Notes under the pieces: model-generated
Database searches by the model: none
What the model was told of the DNA's origin: nothing
The model's input: only the letters and a program-made list of their open reading frames with translations
Shown: positions 1 through 12,900 of the stretch, one piece after another
Position numbering within the stretch: the stretch's first letter is position 1
Layout: each line of letters begins with the position of its first letter
Position numbers and translations under genes: made by a program
Source of the DNA: Cohnella fermenti
GTDB taxonomy: Bacteria; Bacillota; Bacilli; Paenibacillales; Paenibacillaceae
DNA length: 64,000 nucleotides
Direction: 5' to 3'
Assembly (NCBI RefSeq): GCF_004801405.1
Contig: NZ_SSOB01000005.1
Span: 1 to 64,000 of the forward strand

Positions 1-116
1 CGGAGGCCCTCGAGCCATTTATGCCGTGGTCCGAGCAGCTTCCGGCAGAATGCCGGATGCCCCAATCCAAGTAAAAGCTTAGTCGAATCTCGCTCCCATC
101 GCCAGGTGGGGGCTAT

Positions 117-740
117 TTGACGCTTACGGCGTTGTCGGCCAACCACCGCTTTCTTCTTCAACAGTCTTGGGATCATTTGTGTTACCTGGAACAATCCCTC
201 GCCCAGTTTGATGCTGAAATTGATAGCCACTTGGAACCCTATAGGCTTGAAGTGGAGCTCATTCGATCGATTCCAGGCATAGATAGGACTGCTGCTGCCT
301 CCATCTTGTCCGAGATTGGAGCAGATATGCTTCGGTTTCACTCGGAGAGGCACTTGGCTTCTTGGGCTGGGCTTTCACCTGGAAATAACGAGAGCGCCGG
401 AAAGAAGAAATCTTCCCGCACCTCAAGTGGAAACCCTCACATTAAATCGGTGTTAGTCGAGTGCGCCTGGGCTGCATCTCGAACCAAACGAACCTATTTA
501 GCCGCAAAGTTCTGGAAACTTGCTGCAAGGCGAGGGAAGAAGAAAGCGCTCATCGCGCTCGCTCATAAAATGCTGATTATTGTGTATCACCTGCTACATA
601 GACAACAACCTTATCTTGATTTGGGCGAGGATTACCTGGACACTTTAGGTCGAGATTCAAAAGCAAAACGCTTGCTGCGACAGCTCAAATCGTTGGGATA
701 CGATGTGCCCAGCGAATCTCATCCGAACGAAGCTTCCTAA
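117..740 (+). pseudogene. IS110-family transposase, C-terminal part only
   Basis: The 207 residues match the C-terminal half of IS110-family transposases. They contain the helix-hairpin-helix segment IPGIDRTAAASILSEIG followed by the hallmark SWAGLSPGNNESAGKKK block, whose serine region forms the second half of the IS110 active site, and a basic tail. Family members are usually about 400 residues with an N-terminal RuvC-like DEDD domain. That domain is absent: the frame is open only from about 75, after an in-frame TAA at 72-74, and IS110-like sequence begins near 110. A TTG at 117 is the first plausible start codon but no good RBS precedes it. Either an older element is truncated or frameshifted here, or something is inserted upstream of 110. 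Family call is firm; the claim that it is dead is inference. Confidence 0.7.
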
Positions 741-885
741 TTGCAAATAACATATGGCTTGATTCAAGGAGCGGAATCGCACAGAATAGCCGCACCGGGC
801 ATCCTATTGCCATTTTCCCGCTCCTTCGTTCAATGATCGACATCGTGCATGACTTTGGGGTAGATCGAAGAAGTTCCTTTTTCGT

Positions 886-938
886 AAAAAAAAAAGCAGG
901 AGCTGCCTCTCGGTCGTGAATACCCGGGGACAGCTCCT
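886..938 (-). terminator. Rho-independent terminator of the giant SLH gene
   Basis: On the minus strand an AGGAGCTG / CAGCTCCT stem (931-938 with 898-905) is followed at once by GC and a run of ten T (886-895). It lies about 30 bases beyond the stop codon of the 4681-residue gene. Confidence 0.85.
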
Positions 939-966
939 TCTTCCAATCCATTCTTCGTTCAGTCGC

Positions 967-3900
967 TTATGTCGCGGCCTCGACCACTTTGGTCGTGATG
1001 TTCACGACCTTGTAGAGCAGCTTCGCCATATCGTAGTATTGCTTGAAGTCCGGAATAAAGCTCGCGGCGGCCTTCAAGGCCATGGACTTGATGATCGTGA
1101 TGCCGATGACCTCCCGGTACACATCCCACATGGTCTCGAGAATGTCGCCTACGTTAAATCCGGCGTACACGAGAATCTTGACGGCGGTCATCAGATCCGT
1201 CACGTGTTCCGTGTTCAACAACTGCTCGGCGGCGTTCGTCAAGCTGACATTCGCGTATCTCAGCGTGGAAGCCATGACGATCATCGCGATGTCGTCGTTA
1301 TTCAGCAGCTTGCGGCTGACCGAATCCAGCGCGTCGTAGTACGCTTGTCTCTCCTTCGTCGAGATCTCCCGGAGAATCAAATACGCGTCATCCAGACGAT
1401 TGCCGTTGGCGTACTGGATGGCTCCCACTAGTTCCACCAGAGAGAGCAACCCCCCGTCGAGCAGTTCCTTCGCAATTCCCTTGATCGTCCAATCGGCGAT
1501 CTCGTCCAAGTAATAGATGATCCACAGCTTGGAGCAGTTCGCGGCCAGCAAGGCGTCCGCCACTTCGCGAATGGATGTGAACCCGCCGTCGTACAGCACT
1601 TTGGCCATCCGGTAGTAGCCCAAATTCATAGGAAGCATCAGCACCGACAGTTCCTTCGCCGTGTAGCCGGCCTCTCTTAAGACCGCGATCGTATCCCCCG
1701 AGTTGACACCCGTCAGGGATAAATACCTGAAGTAGTCGGAGATCGGGTAGCCGTTCGCAACGAGATTGCGCACCATGTCGGTATAAGGCAGATCGGAAGC
1801 GTAATTCATCGCCTCGCGGGCGGTTAAGCCCAGCTTCTTGAACTTGGGAGCGAGCGAAGAAGGCTTCTCGCCGATCGCGTCTACCCCGCCCAGAATATCC
1901 GCTACGGACCAGTACCCGTAATCCTTCATCGCGAGAGCGATCTCTTCCGTCGTCGCACTCGGGTTCGCCGCACGCACGATGTAGAACGCCTTATAGGCCA
2001 GCATAGTCCACTTGCTAAGAACCGTCACGATATCCTTCGTCGAAGTTACGCCCAACTGGGCCAACTGAGTCCCCTGCTCCAGCTCGGTTCCTTCGTTGAG
2101 GCGCCCCGTATTGTAATAGAGATAGCGCACTTTCAAAATGGTGTCCGTATCGTAACCGAGCTGCAGCAGCAGATCGACCAGATAACCCGCCGGATTCAAT
2201 TCCAGCAATCCCCGCTGATTCAGCTCCACCGCGATATCGTAGGCGGTCTTGCCATTGTCCTTCATCCGCTTCAGGTAGGCGAACAGCGGATCTTCGCCGA
2301 ACACTTCGGCGACGACGGCGCGAACGCGCTCCGGGGACATGTAAGCCGGCGAGATCGCGTCGATGACCCCCAGCGCATCCAGCCCGAACATGACCTTCAA
2401 GGCCAGAACGATCTGCTTATCTCCGAAAATCCCGCTCATCTCGTTAACGACGGTACTTGGCGTAGACGAGTTGCCTGTGATCACTTTGGTGACGTAACCG
2501 ATGCTGCTGTCGCTGTAGAAGGCTTTGACGATGGCGAGACCGAGTTCGCTTCCCGGATAAACCGGGGCAAGAATCTCCATCGTCTCGTCCGAGTCGAGTC
2601 CGTAAGCGTCCTTCATATACTGAACGACGTCCAGAACCGGAACCTCCTGTCCCTTGAGGAACGTTATCGCTTCCTCCCGGGACTTGATGCCGTACAGCTC
2701 CAGAACCTGCTGCAGCGTGCCGGACGACATGCTGACCGAATCATAAATCTGCGAGACCGTCGTCTCGATGGCGGACGATGAGTACAGGCCCAGCGAAGCC
2801 AGAATCGTCTTCGTCTCCGCGAACGTCTTGCCGTAGCTCCGCTTCATCGTCTCGGCGATATACGACATCCGGTACCCGCTTCCACTGAGCAGCAGAGCGG
2901 CCGTATCGGCAGAATCGAATACTCCGGAGCGCTTGAAGACGTCGAGCATCGCTTCGTCGTAGCTCGAGCCGTAAACTCCGTTCATGCTGTACAAGACGGC
3001 CAGCCGGTCAAGCGACGAATTGGCCAGCAGCATTCCGGCCGCTTCGACGGACGACTTGCCGTGGAATTCCTTCAAGAACCGGGCGATCTCCGGAACGGAA
3101 TACCCCGCATTCCACAGATAGTCGATCGCCGCGTTCCCGTCGGTAATTCCCGCTTCCTCCAGCGCCTCAATCGGCGTCATGGATTCGGAGGTGCCCCCCG
3201 ATGCTTCTCCGTATACATTCCGTACCGTCCATTCGATAATGGCGCCGTCCTCGAAGCCGAGGGCGGAGAGCGCATCGATCGTCGCCTGCATGGAATTGCC
3301 GTAGTACGTCCGCGATATGTCGGCCACATCCTGCAGCGAATACCCCATCGACCGAAGGAGCTGCGCCGCGTCGCCGATCGAAGCGATCCCGCTCTCGTCC
3401 AGCACGTCCTGGACGCTCTGGGCAATCGGCTTGCCATAATACTCGGCAACGGTTGCCACGACATTCCCCGTTGCGAATTGCTTCGACTCCAGCAAGGCGA
3501 ACGTCGTTTGCCCTGCGGTCAGCTTGTAGTAGTCCTTGCCTGCGAGAACGATGTCGGACAGCTCGTATTGGAGCCTCCGCATCTCGACAATGCCGTCCGA
3601 GAAGCTCGGCTTGCCCATGGCGGCCAGCGCGTCGAGCATCGTCTGCGTCATCGTCTGATTGTACACATCCGTCACGGCCAGATTGATCTCGTCTCCGTTA
3701 TAGAACCCGTCCAGAGCGGCATAGGTCTCTCCCGCGCTTAACTGATAGTACTCTTGGCCGACTCTGGCGATGTCGGACAAGCCGTACCCCTTCCGGCCCA
3801 GGAACGTAACCGCGCTCGCGAGCGTATCGTAGCCGTTAGCCGCCAGAGAATCCACGATACTCGACCGTTGAGAAGTGCCGTATACGTCCGCGACGGCGCC

Positions 3901-6900
3901 GACAACATTCGTCTGCGGATAAAGTGCAGAATCCATCAGCGCCTTCAATGCTTCACCGGACGAGATCCCGTAGCCGATCTTCGCGACCTTGACGCTGGTC
4001 GCCAGATTGAACGTAACCTGATAGACGAACGGGATCGCTCCGGCATAGGTGTTTGTCCCCGACGAGACAAGCAAGTCATGGATGACCTTCTCCACAGGGA
4101 GCTCGTAAGCGGCCGCGATCGCCGTCACAAGCACGCTTTTGGTGCCTCCCATGTTCCGCTGATTAAACGCCGCCCCCGTCTGTCCGGCCGTCCAGCCGAA
4201 CCGATCCTTGAACAGAACGGCCAGCTCCTGGATGCCGAAGCCTTCGTAGCGCAAGTAATCGAGTGCGCTCTCCGCGGTCGTAATTCCGGCCGCTTCCAGC
4301 GATTCGGCCATCGTTGCCGAGAGATCCTGCCCGTACAGGCTGGCCAGAACGGACACGATCGCTTTCTTGTCGTTCGGGTATTTCTCCACGAGCAGCGCCG
4401 ATGCCTCTCCGGCCGTCAAGCCGTAGTAATCCTTCAGGCTGCCCGCGATGTCTCCCATCTTGTACCCGGCATACGACAGGAAGTCGATCCCGCTCTGCGG
4501 CGTAGTCAGAGAAGCCGACTTCAGAAGCTGGCCGATCGTGACTTGTTGCTGGGAGAAAAGCGACTGCAGCACGCGAATCGTGTCCTTAAGCTGTACGACA
4601 CCATAATAGCGATAAGCGATCGTTATCATGGCTTCCAGAATATCCTCCTGCGAGAAGCCGGCGTTCAGCAGAATCGGGCCGATCGTTCCGGCGTCCCGAT
4701 AGCTCGGATAACGGGCGAGAATCGAGTTCATGACAGACGTCGCCGTCCCTCCTTGCGAACGGAGAGTCTGAACCCATAGCGCAATCGGGTCTCCGCCGTA
4801 CGCCCACGAGATCGCGCGGCCGATGTCCTCGTCATCCTCGTTCGTATTCGCGACCAACGTCGCGATTGCCTCCGCGGAATCGAGAGCGTATATCTCCCGC
4901 AGGACAAGAGCCCGGTCCTTAAGCGGATACGGTTCAAGACGAGCGGTCGTCTCCGCGGCCGTGGCGGACTTGCTCTTCAGATAAGCGGCGACATCGCTTG
5001 CGGCGATGCCATTGTTGTGGAAGGCGTCGATCCAGCGGCTCAAGCCCAAGCGATCGAATTCGGCCGCCACATCCTCGAAGGCATATCCCGAATTTTTGAG
5101 AGATGCCAGGACGTACGGTGCGGCGGTGTTCCTGTCGCGTCCGTTCCTAGTGTCCTGCAGCTCAAAGTTCGCCAAGACTACATCGGAGAGGCTGTACGCG
5201 CTGGACACGCTCATCGCCGTGGTAAGATCCTGAATCGTCACTCCCGAGAACAAGTACGGCGCCTCGCGAACGACGGTTAGTGCCGAGCAAGGACAGCCGA
5301 ACTTCTCGAAGCCGTTCGACCCTTCCAACTCGACGAATTCCTTCAGCGTCAATCCGAGCTGGCTCTTGATCGCCGCGGCAATCTCAAGCTTGGCCCAATA
5401 ATTGCCGGCCGCGCGGGCAAGACCGACGGCGCTCAGATCCACATTCTCGTCCCCGGCGAACACCGTCTTTATCGCCGAGATAGCTTCCAGCGCCGTTGCC
5501 GGGCGGCTGTAATCTCTCAATATGACCAGCAGCGCGTCCTCCAACCCGAACGAGGTTCCGCTCTGAGCCAATGCGTCGTATACGCTCTTCAAAGCATCGG
5601 CGGTCGTTACTCCCGCTTCCTTGAACTGCCGGTACGCTTCGTAACGGCTAACCCCGTTCTTCAGGAAGATGTACATCACCTTCGCAGGCTCGTAGCCTCC
5701 CGCCAGGATAACCTTATAAATCCCCTTCTGCGAGCTATAGCTCTCGCTTGCGATGATGGCGCTCGCCGCCTCTGCGACGTCCGCGTCGAACTCCTCGCGC
5801 AACAACACGGCGCGCTGCTCGAACGTATATCCGTTCGCGGCGAATTCCGGAAGAATAGCGGCCAGAGAAGTGCCGGAGATCACCCAGATGTCCTTGACGA
5901 GTTGGGCAATGGCCGTATCCGAATCCCCTTCGCCCTTCATCGCGGCAATGATGACCCGCGCGCCGTCTGCGGCCAGGCGAACGGCTTCGCCGACCTCCCG
6001 CGCGGAGAAGTCTCTGTCCAGAAGCCCCGAAGCGATCGCTTCGCGCGGATATTCGCTGCGCAGAATCGCATAGGAATCGGCGCCGGAGAAGCCCGCTCCG
6101 AGGTATACGTCCAAGGCATCGTCCACGCTGTCATAGCTGTACAATTGCGCCAGAGCGGCACCGATCGCCGAGGCGTCGAATCCGGCTCCGGACAGGAGCG
6201 ATGCATTCGTCACCGCATCGATGCCATAGAGCGATTGCACGGCTGCGGCGATATCGCCGACAGGCAGCCCGCCGCCAGCCAGCGCCTGAACAACATCCGG
6301 AATGTCGAGGCCATACGCGGCTCGAATGCCGACTGCGAGCTCGTTCGCACCGTAGCTGCCAATCCGCGCCAGCGAAGCCGAACTCCCGCTTGTCTCGTCG
6401 AAGCTGTTCCGAAGCACCCGCACGATATCCGTCGCAGAGGCTCCGGCCTGATACAGCACAATGGCCGCGCTCCGGCTTGAGAAGCCCATTTTCCGAAGGA
6501 CAGCACCATACTCCACATACGTATAGCCCGCTTCGATCAACTGTTTGACGACCGTATAGGCCTGATCGTCGAGATGCTTGCTGCCGTAGGCCTCGAAGAT
6601 CGTCTGCGGATCGGCATTGAGCGCATAGAGCAGCTTGGCGATCTCGACGCCTTCCAATCTGTATTCCAGAATAACCGTCCGGAAGAGGAGGGCATTCCTG
6701 AATCCGCCTTCCTGAAGCTTGCGTGCGGTCTCGATCGCCGTCAACCCGTACTGCCCGTGAAGCACTTGCGCCGGGTAGGCGGCCGGATTCTCGATATCGT
6801 CCCGGTACACATAGCTCTGGATCATGCCCATCAGCGTCGAGACATTCGTTACGGCAACCTCTTCGAACGGCGCCATGAACGTCTTGTTGACGGCGTTCAC

Positions 6901-9900
6901 CCTGTTCACGCTGCTGGAGGCGACCGATACGGTCGAATTCTCGTCGATGACCTTGCCGCTCCAGGTCAGCACGATCTGCCTCTTGTCGGTTCCGAGCCTG
7001 GACAAGACGTCGCTCTGCCACTGGGAGTTGATCTTGACGGAGAACACCGCTCGCTCTTCCGTCCAGTTAAGCTGCTTATCGAAGGTAAGCGTAATGCTCT
7101 TGCCGTCGGCGCCCGTTACCGCCGTTGCCACCTGCGGAGGCGCGCTCACATTATTAACCGGAATATCGGAGCCGAGATCGTAACCGCTCTTGCCAAGCTT
7201 CAGCGTGAAGTCCTTATTGTAGGACACCGCCGCTTCGATAACATACGTCAAGCCGTTATCGTTCGTTGTGAGCCTGCCGACGTAATCGCTGCCGGTTGCG
7301 GCATCGATCAGCTTCACGTTCAAGTCGGTCACCGGCATCGACAAGCTGACCGTCAATCCGCCTTCGTGGATGGAGGCCACCTTGGCGCTGACCAGATAAG
7401 GAACGTAGACGCTCTTCGCCGTTCCGAAGTCGTAAGTGTACTTGTCAATTCGCAGCGAATACGTCGCTCCTTGCGCCAGCGCCGCTTGAACGGCGAAGGC
7501 TCCGGCCGTCTCCCCGGCAACGACCGAGCTCACGCGAACCGTGTCTCCGGCCGAAGTCAGCAGCTCGATGTCGGCCGGCAGAAGCTCAACGTCCGAGCGG
7601 CTCAGCAGGATCTTGATGCCGCTGTCGGAGACGCCGGTCACCGTGCTGCTCGCGGAGATTGGCATGACCAGCTCGATCGGACCTTCAACCGCCCGGCTCG
7701 TTCCTTCGATGGACAGCCAATACACGATGCCGGATTCCAGATAAGCTTGCGAGAACCTCGCCGTGAACTCCTGGTTGTTGCTCTGGCGAGAGAGCGATCC
7801 GACAGGAATGACCGTGCCGTCGTCGCTTACCACCTTGATAGAGCTTGGTTCCAGATCGGGCAACGGTTCGCTGAAGCGGATGCCGATTCGGTCCGAAGCG
7901 AGGTTCGTCAGCTCCAGCTCCACCATCATCTGGGCCTCGAACGACAGAGATGAACCGAATTCGACCTTGGACGAGGCGAGCGACAGCGTGTAGCTTCCGC
8001 CGCCGAGCAACGTCACGTCCGCCCGGTAGCTCAGCCCGGCATTCGCCGTCGTCAACGAATCGATCGCGATCGGATTGCCGAGGCTGTCCTTAAGCGAGAG
8101 ATTGGCTGCCGTCAAGCTCTTGACCGCATGATCGAGACTCAGCGTGAAGCCGGTCTGCGTCGCGTTCTGAACCGCAGCCGCTGCCGGTTCTTTGACATAG
8201 AAGGACAATCCGGTGCCGAAGTCGTAGCCGTCGGCGGTTACGCTCAGGCTGTACGTATGATCGTAGGGCAGCTCCGCCTCCAGAATATACCCCAACCCGC
8301 CGTTAATGGGCGAAGCCGAATCGACAGCAATGCTCTGCCCCTCTTCGTCCGTCAGCGCAAAGTCGGCGGCGGTCAACGGGATCGCCCAATTGCCGAAGTT
8401 TACCGTAAGGCCGACGGGCGACACCCCTTCAAAGGTAAAGCCGACGGGAATCGGCACCTTGACGGTCGCAGGAGAGTCGAACTCGTAGCCCGCCGCCGTC
8501 ACGGTTAAGGAATACGTCGCGCCGGCCGCCAGCTCGGCGCTTATCCGGTACGCCTTGCCATCGCTCAATTCCTCCACTGCTTGAATCGGGACAGGCTGGT
8601 AGGAAGCGTCCCTGAGCGCAAAGCTGCTTGCAGCAAGACCCTCGACCCCGGGATTCAGCAGCACCGTTAGCCCGGTCTCGTCGATCGCCGCCGCCTCGCT
8701 CGTTACCGCTCTTGCCAGCTGAGCCGCAAGCCCCTCGCTGCCGAAGTCGTATCCCGTATGCTGAGGTGCGACCGTGTACGTCTCTCCTCCAACGAACGGG
8801 CCGGACAGACGATACGATTGACCGCCGTCGAACGATTCCGCGGACGTCAGGGCGAGCGAATGGCCATCCTCATCCTTGACGATAAAGTCGGCGGCGTTAA
8901 GCCCCAAGACAGTCGGATTAAAGCCGATGTCGACGTAGTTGGCTCCCGTTCTCAGCACCGCCGGGCTCACAATAATCGGGACAAGAATCGGCAAGGCGTC
9001 GCCGAAGTCGTACCCGTTCTTGGACGGAAGCACCGTTACCGTCTCCGCGCCCCAGAAGCTCGATTCAATCCGGTAGGTGTAGCCGTTATCCTCGGTCGTC
9101 GCGTCAAGCACCGGCAGCGGCGCGCGCTGTCCGTACCTCATGATCGTGAAGTCGCTCGGCTTAAGGCCCGGCACGGCTTGGTCGAAGCTTAAGGTGAACG
9201 CGTTGTTGTTGCCGCTCTCCATCCCCTCGAACGTCGTTTGGACGCTGCGCACGGCAAGCGGGATGTCGCCGCCGAAGTCGTACCCGAACTTGTCGAACGC
9301 AAGCGTGTAGTTCTTGTCCGCTTCCAGCGTCGCCTCCACGGCGAAGCTGAGCCCGCCGTCCGAAGAGTAGAAGGAACGAATCCCGACCTCTTGCCCGTCC
9401 TCGTCGATCAAGCGAACATCATTGTCGTACAAGTAAACCGGCGTGTTGAAAATCAAGCGGAATCCCTTCAGCGTCAACCTGTCGACCGACGCCCCGTTCG
9501 TGTTTAGCGAAATCGACGTGTTGGACGAGAATTGGAATGCATACGGTCCTTTGTCCGCAATGGCTACCTGGTATTTCTTGCCGCTGACAAGCGGTACCTT
9601 CGCGTAGTAAGTCCATCCGGAATCCGACGTCTGAATGTCCGTAACCGTCGCCGTTCCTCCCTGATCGTCCGTAACCGTGAAGTCCGACGGTTCCAGTCCT
9701 TCCACGCCGGGCCACAGCAGCAGCTTGAAGCCGGTCTGGGAGCCGAAGGCGAAGGCGGCCACTTCGATCTTGAACCCGACGGTCAGCGGCGCGAACGTAT
9801 AGTCGGGATGAGTCACCTTAAGCGTGTACTTCTGATTGATGTCGAAGGCGCCCGTCAGAACATAGAAGCTCGCAGCGCTATCGTTCTGAGTAACCGTGAC

Positions 9901-12900
9901 GGCAACCTTCTGCCCCTTGGCGTTGTACAGCGCGAATTGATCCTCCGTCAGGCCCGTAACTCCGGCATCGACGATAATCTGCGTCGCCGTCGTGCTGTAC
10001 AGCTTAAGCGTCTTGCCCGCCGGCACCTTGAACGGCACCGGAGCGGCCAGCTTGTATTCCTCTCTTGCCAGATCCAACATATATACGTAGCCCGGATATA
10101 CCGAATTGAAGGCGATCTGGTAGGTAAGCCCGCCATCCGTCGATTGGAGCGAGTAAGAATCGGTTGACAGCCGATTCCCATCCTGCGTCAGAACGAGCTG
10201 CAGCGGCTGCAGCTCCGGCACCTTGGAGCTGAACGTCACCTTCATGCCCGCCTGCGAGATCTCGCCAAGAGCCGCGGTCACAAGCTTGGATACGACGAAC
10301 GGAACAGGCTCGACGCTCAGCTTCAGATCGTTCGGCTTGTATTGGAGCGTATACTTCTTGCCTGCCGTCAGAGCGGCGGCAATCGTATAGGAAGCTCCTC
10401 CATCATCCGTCGCGGCCGAGGACACGACGAAGGATTCGCCGGTCGAGCTCTTGATGACGAAGTTCGCCTTGGTCAGCCCCGTCACCGGAACGTCGAAGCG
10501 GACCTTCAGCCCGGACGTATTCGCTTCTGCGACTTCAACAATGCCCGGAATCGTGAAGCTCACCGGCTCCATGGCATACAGCTCGTGATCGAGCTTGATC
10601 GTATAGACGACTCCCGGCTTCAAGCCGTTGTTCGGCACCCGAATCTCGTAGCTGACGCCTTGATCCGAAGTCTCGAAGTAATTCGGCATGTAGACGAGCC
10701 CGTCCGCATCCGTAATGGACAGCCCCAAGTAATTCTGAAGCTCGGGGAAAGCCTTGTCGAACGTCAAGATCAGCTTCCCGGCGTTCGTCACGTCCGTGAC
10801 GGTCCCCTTGATGACAGGCTTCACATGCACCGCAAGCGGCGAATCGAAGACGATGTAATCCTTCTGAAGCTTGACCGTGTAAGTCGCGCCCGTGGTCAAC
10901 GCGACGCTGACGCGGTAGGACAACCCGCTGTCGCTGGTCGTCAGCTTCACCCCGCCGAGCTTGTTGTTCTGCTCGTCCCGGATGTCGAGATTGGCCGGAA
11001 GCAAGCCGGGCACGGCGTTCTCGAACGTCAGCGTGAAGCCCGCCGCCGAGATGCCCGATACCGCAGTCGCCCCGGCATCCGTCACGTCGCCGACCGCGAA
11101 CGCGACTCCGTCTTCCGGCAGATGACCGGGCAACGTCAGTCTGTAGTTGCCGGCCGGCAAGCTCGCGGCAAGCCGATAGGTGCTCCCTTGATCGTCCGTA
11201 ACCGCCGAAGCGATGCTCACCTGTTCGCCCGTATCGGCATTCGTCAGGCCGAAGCTCGTCTCGTCCAGATTGTCGACCGCATAATTCAGCTTGGCCGTCA
11301 GCCCCTTGTTCGTGACTTGATCGACGGACAGGGTCGCGATCAGCGGAACGCTGACGTAGAAGCCGTTCGAGTCGAGATTGGCATCGACATTCAGGAAGTA
11401 CCCCCCCGGCGCCAACCGGGCATTAATCCGATAAGTCCCGCCTACTCCGTCGACGTTATCGACCGACTGGATCGCAACCGACTCGCCGGAAGTGTTCGTC
11501 AGATGGAAGCCGTACTGCGTATTGATCAGAACGGAAGGTACAAGCGCCAGCGTGAAGCCGTTGTAGGATACCTCCCCGATATCGCTCTGGCTGTAGACGT
11601 GAATCAGCTTCGGAGCGCCGAAGTCGTAGCCGTCGACATGCACGGATACCCAATAATCGTTGCCGCCCGAGCCGTTGAAGGAGACGATGTACAGATGGTA
11701 GCTGCCGTCGTAATACGCATCGACGATCCCGACGTCGTTGCCCGACGCATCCTTGGCGGTGAAGTTCTCCTTGGTCAGATCCGCCACATAAGGATTCAAT
11801 CCGGCCATGAATTGTGTCGGAACATGCCCGGCGTTCCACAGATTAAGCGTCGGGTTGACGAGTGTCGCCGGCTCTCCGAAGTCATAGCCGTCTGCCGCGA
11901 TGCCCAGCTTAAACGGTGTGCCGCCCGAGTTCAGCCCCGATGTCGCCAGAATATACGTGCTTCCTCCGTCGGCCGACTGAGCCGAATCGAGAGCAAGCTG
12001 ACTGCCGGAGGAATTCGTCAATTGGAAGGCGGACTCGGTTAGCCCCGGCACCGACTTCTCGAAGTGAACGGCAAGCCCCGTGTAGGAGCCGGAATAGCCC
12101 TCGAACGTCGTATATTTGCCGACAGCGACGGCCTCGGGAACCTCGATCTCCCCTTCCGAATGCTTCGCATCGTCCGTCTCGAACCGATAGGCGTAGCTCC
12201 CCGTCGCGTTCAAGTCGGCCGTGACGACAACGGACTTGGCGTCCGCCGCGAGCTGGAAGCTCTGAATGTCGACGGCTTGGCCGTTCGGGTCCGTCAGCGC
12301 GAATTGCGCGGACGTCAAGCCGTATACGGCACTTGCGAACGTCAGCTTAAACGCGCCGCGAGTGGCCCAGTCGACCGTCGCCGGCACCTCGACGACCTGT
12401 ACCCGAACCGAAGCCGGTTCGCTGAAGACGTAGCCTTCCTTGTTCAAGGATAAGGAGTATTCCTTGTTCTTGGCGAGCGCGGCCCACACCTCGTATTGGT
12501 TGGTGCCCCGGACGGCGCTCAGCATGTCGATGCTGATCTCCTGCCCGTCCTCGCTCTGCAGATCGAAGTTGAGCGCATCCAGGTCGGCGACCGTCTTGTC
12601 CATCGCGAGCAGGAACCCGTTGACCGACACATTGCTGGCGGTCGGAGTAACGACGATCGCCTGCTCGGCCGGAAGCGAGAAGCTCGGCGATGCCCCGAAG
12701 CTGTAGCCGGTCTTCGCAATCTCAAGCGTGTAGACGATTCCCGCCTCCAATGCTGCAGCGAGAACGTAAGAGGAGCCCTCTGCCGCTTCCGACGTTCCTG
12801 CAACCGCAACGGTCGCCCCGCTGTCGTCCGTTAACCTGAAGTTGTCGGCGGTCAAGCCGGCGACGGGCGAACTGAGCAAGACCGTAAAGCCGTTCGCTCC

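Noticed and set aside
1..116. Bridge-RNA or group II intron end upstream of the IS110 fragment
   Set aside because: No recognisable domain V hairpin or guide-loop structure can be argued from so short a segment.
10342..12042. 566-codon open frame antisense to the giant SLH gene
   Set aside because: Mirrors the codon bias of the repeat-rich gene on the minus strand; no start signal.
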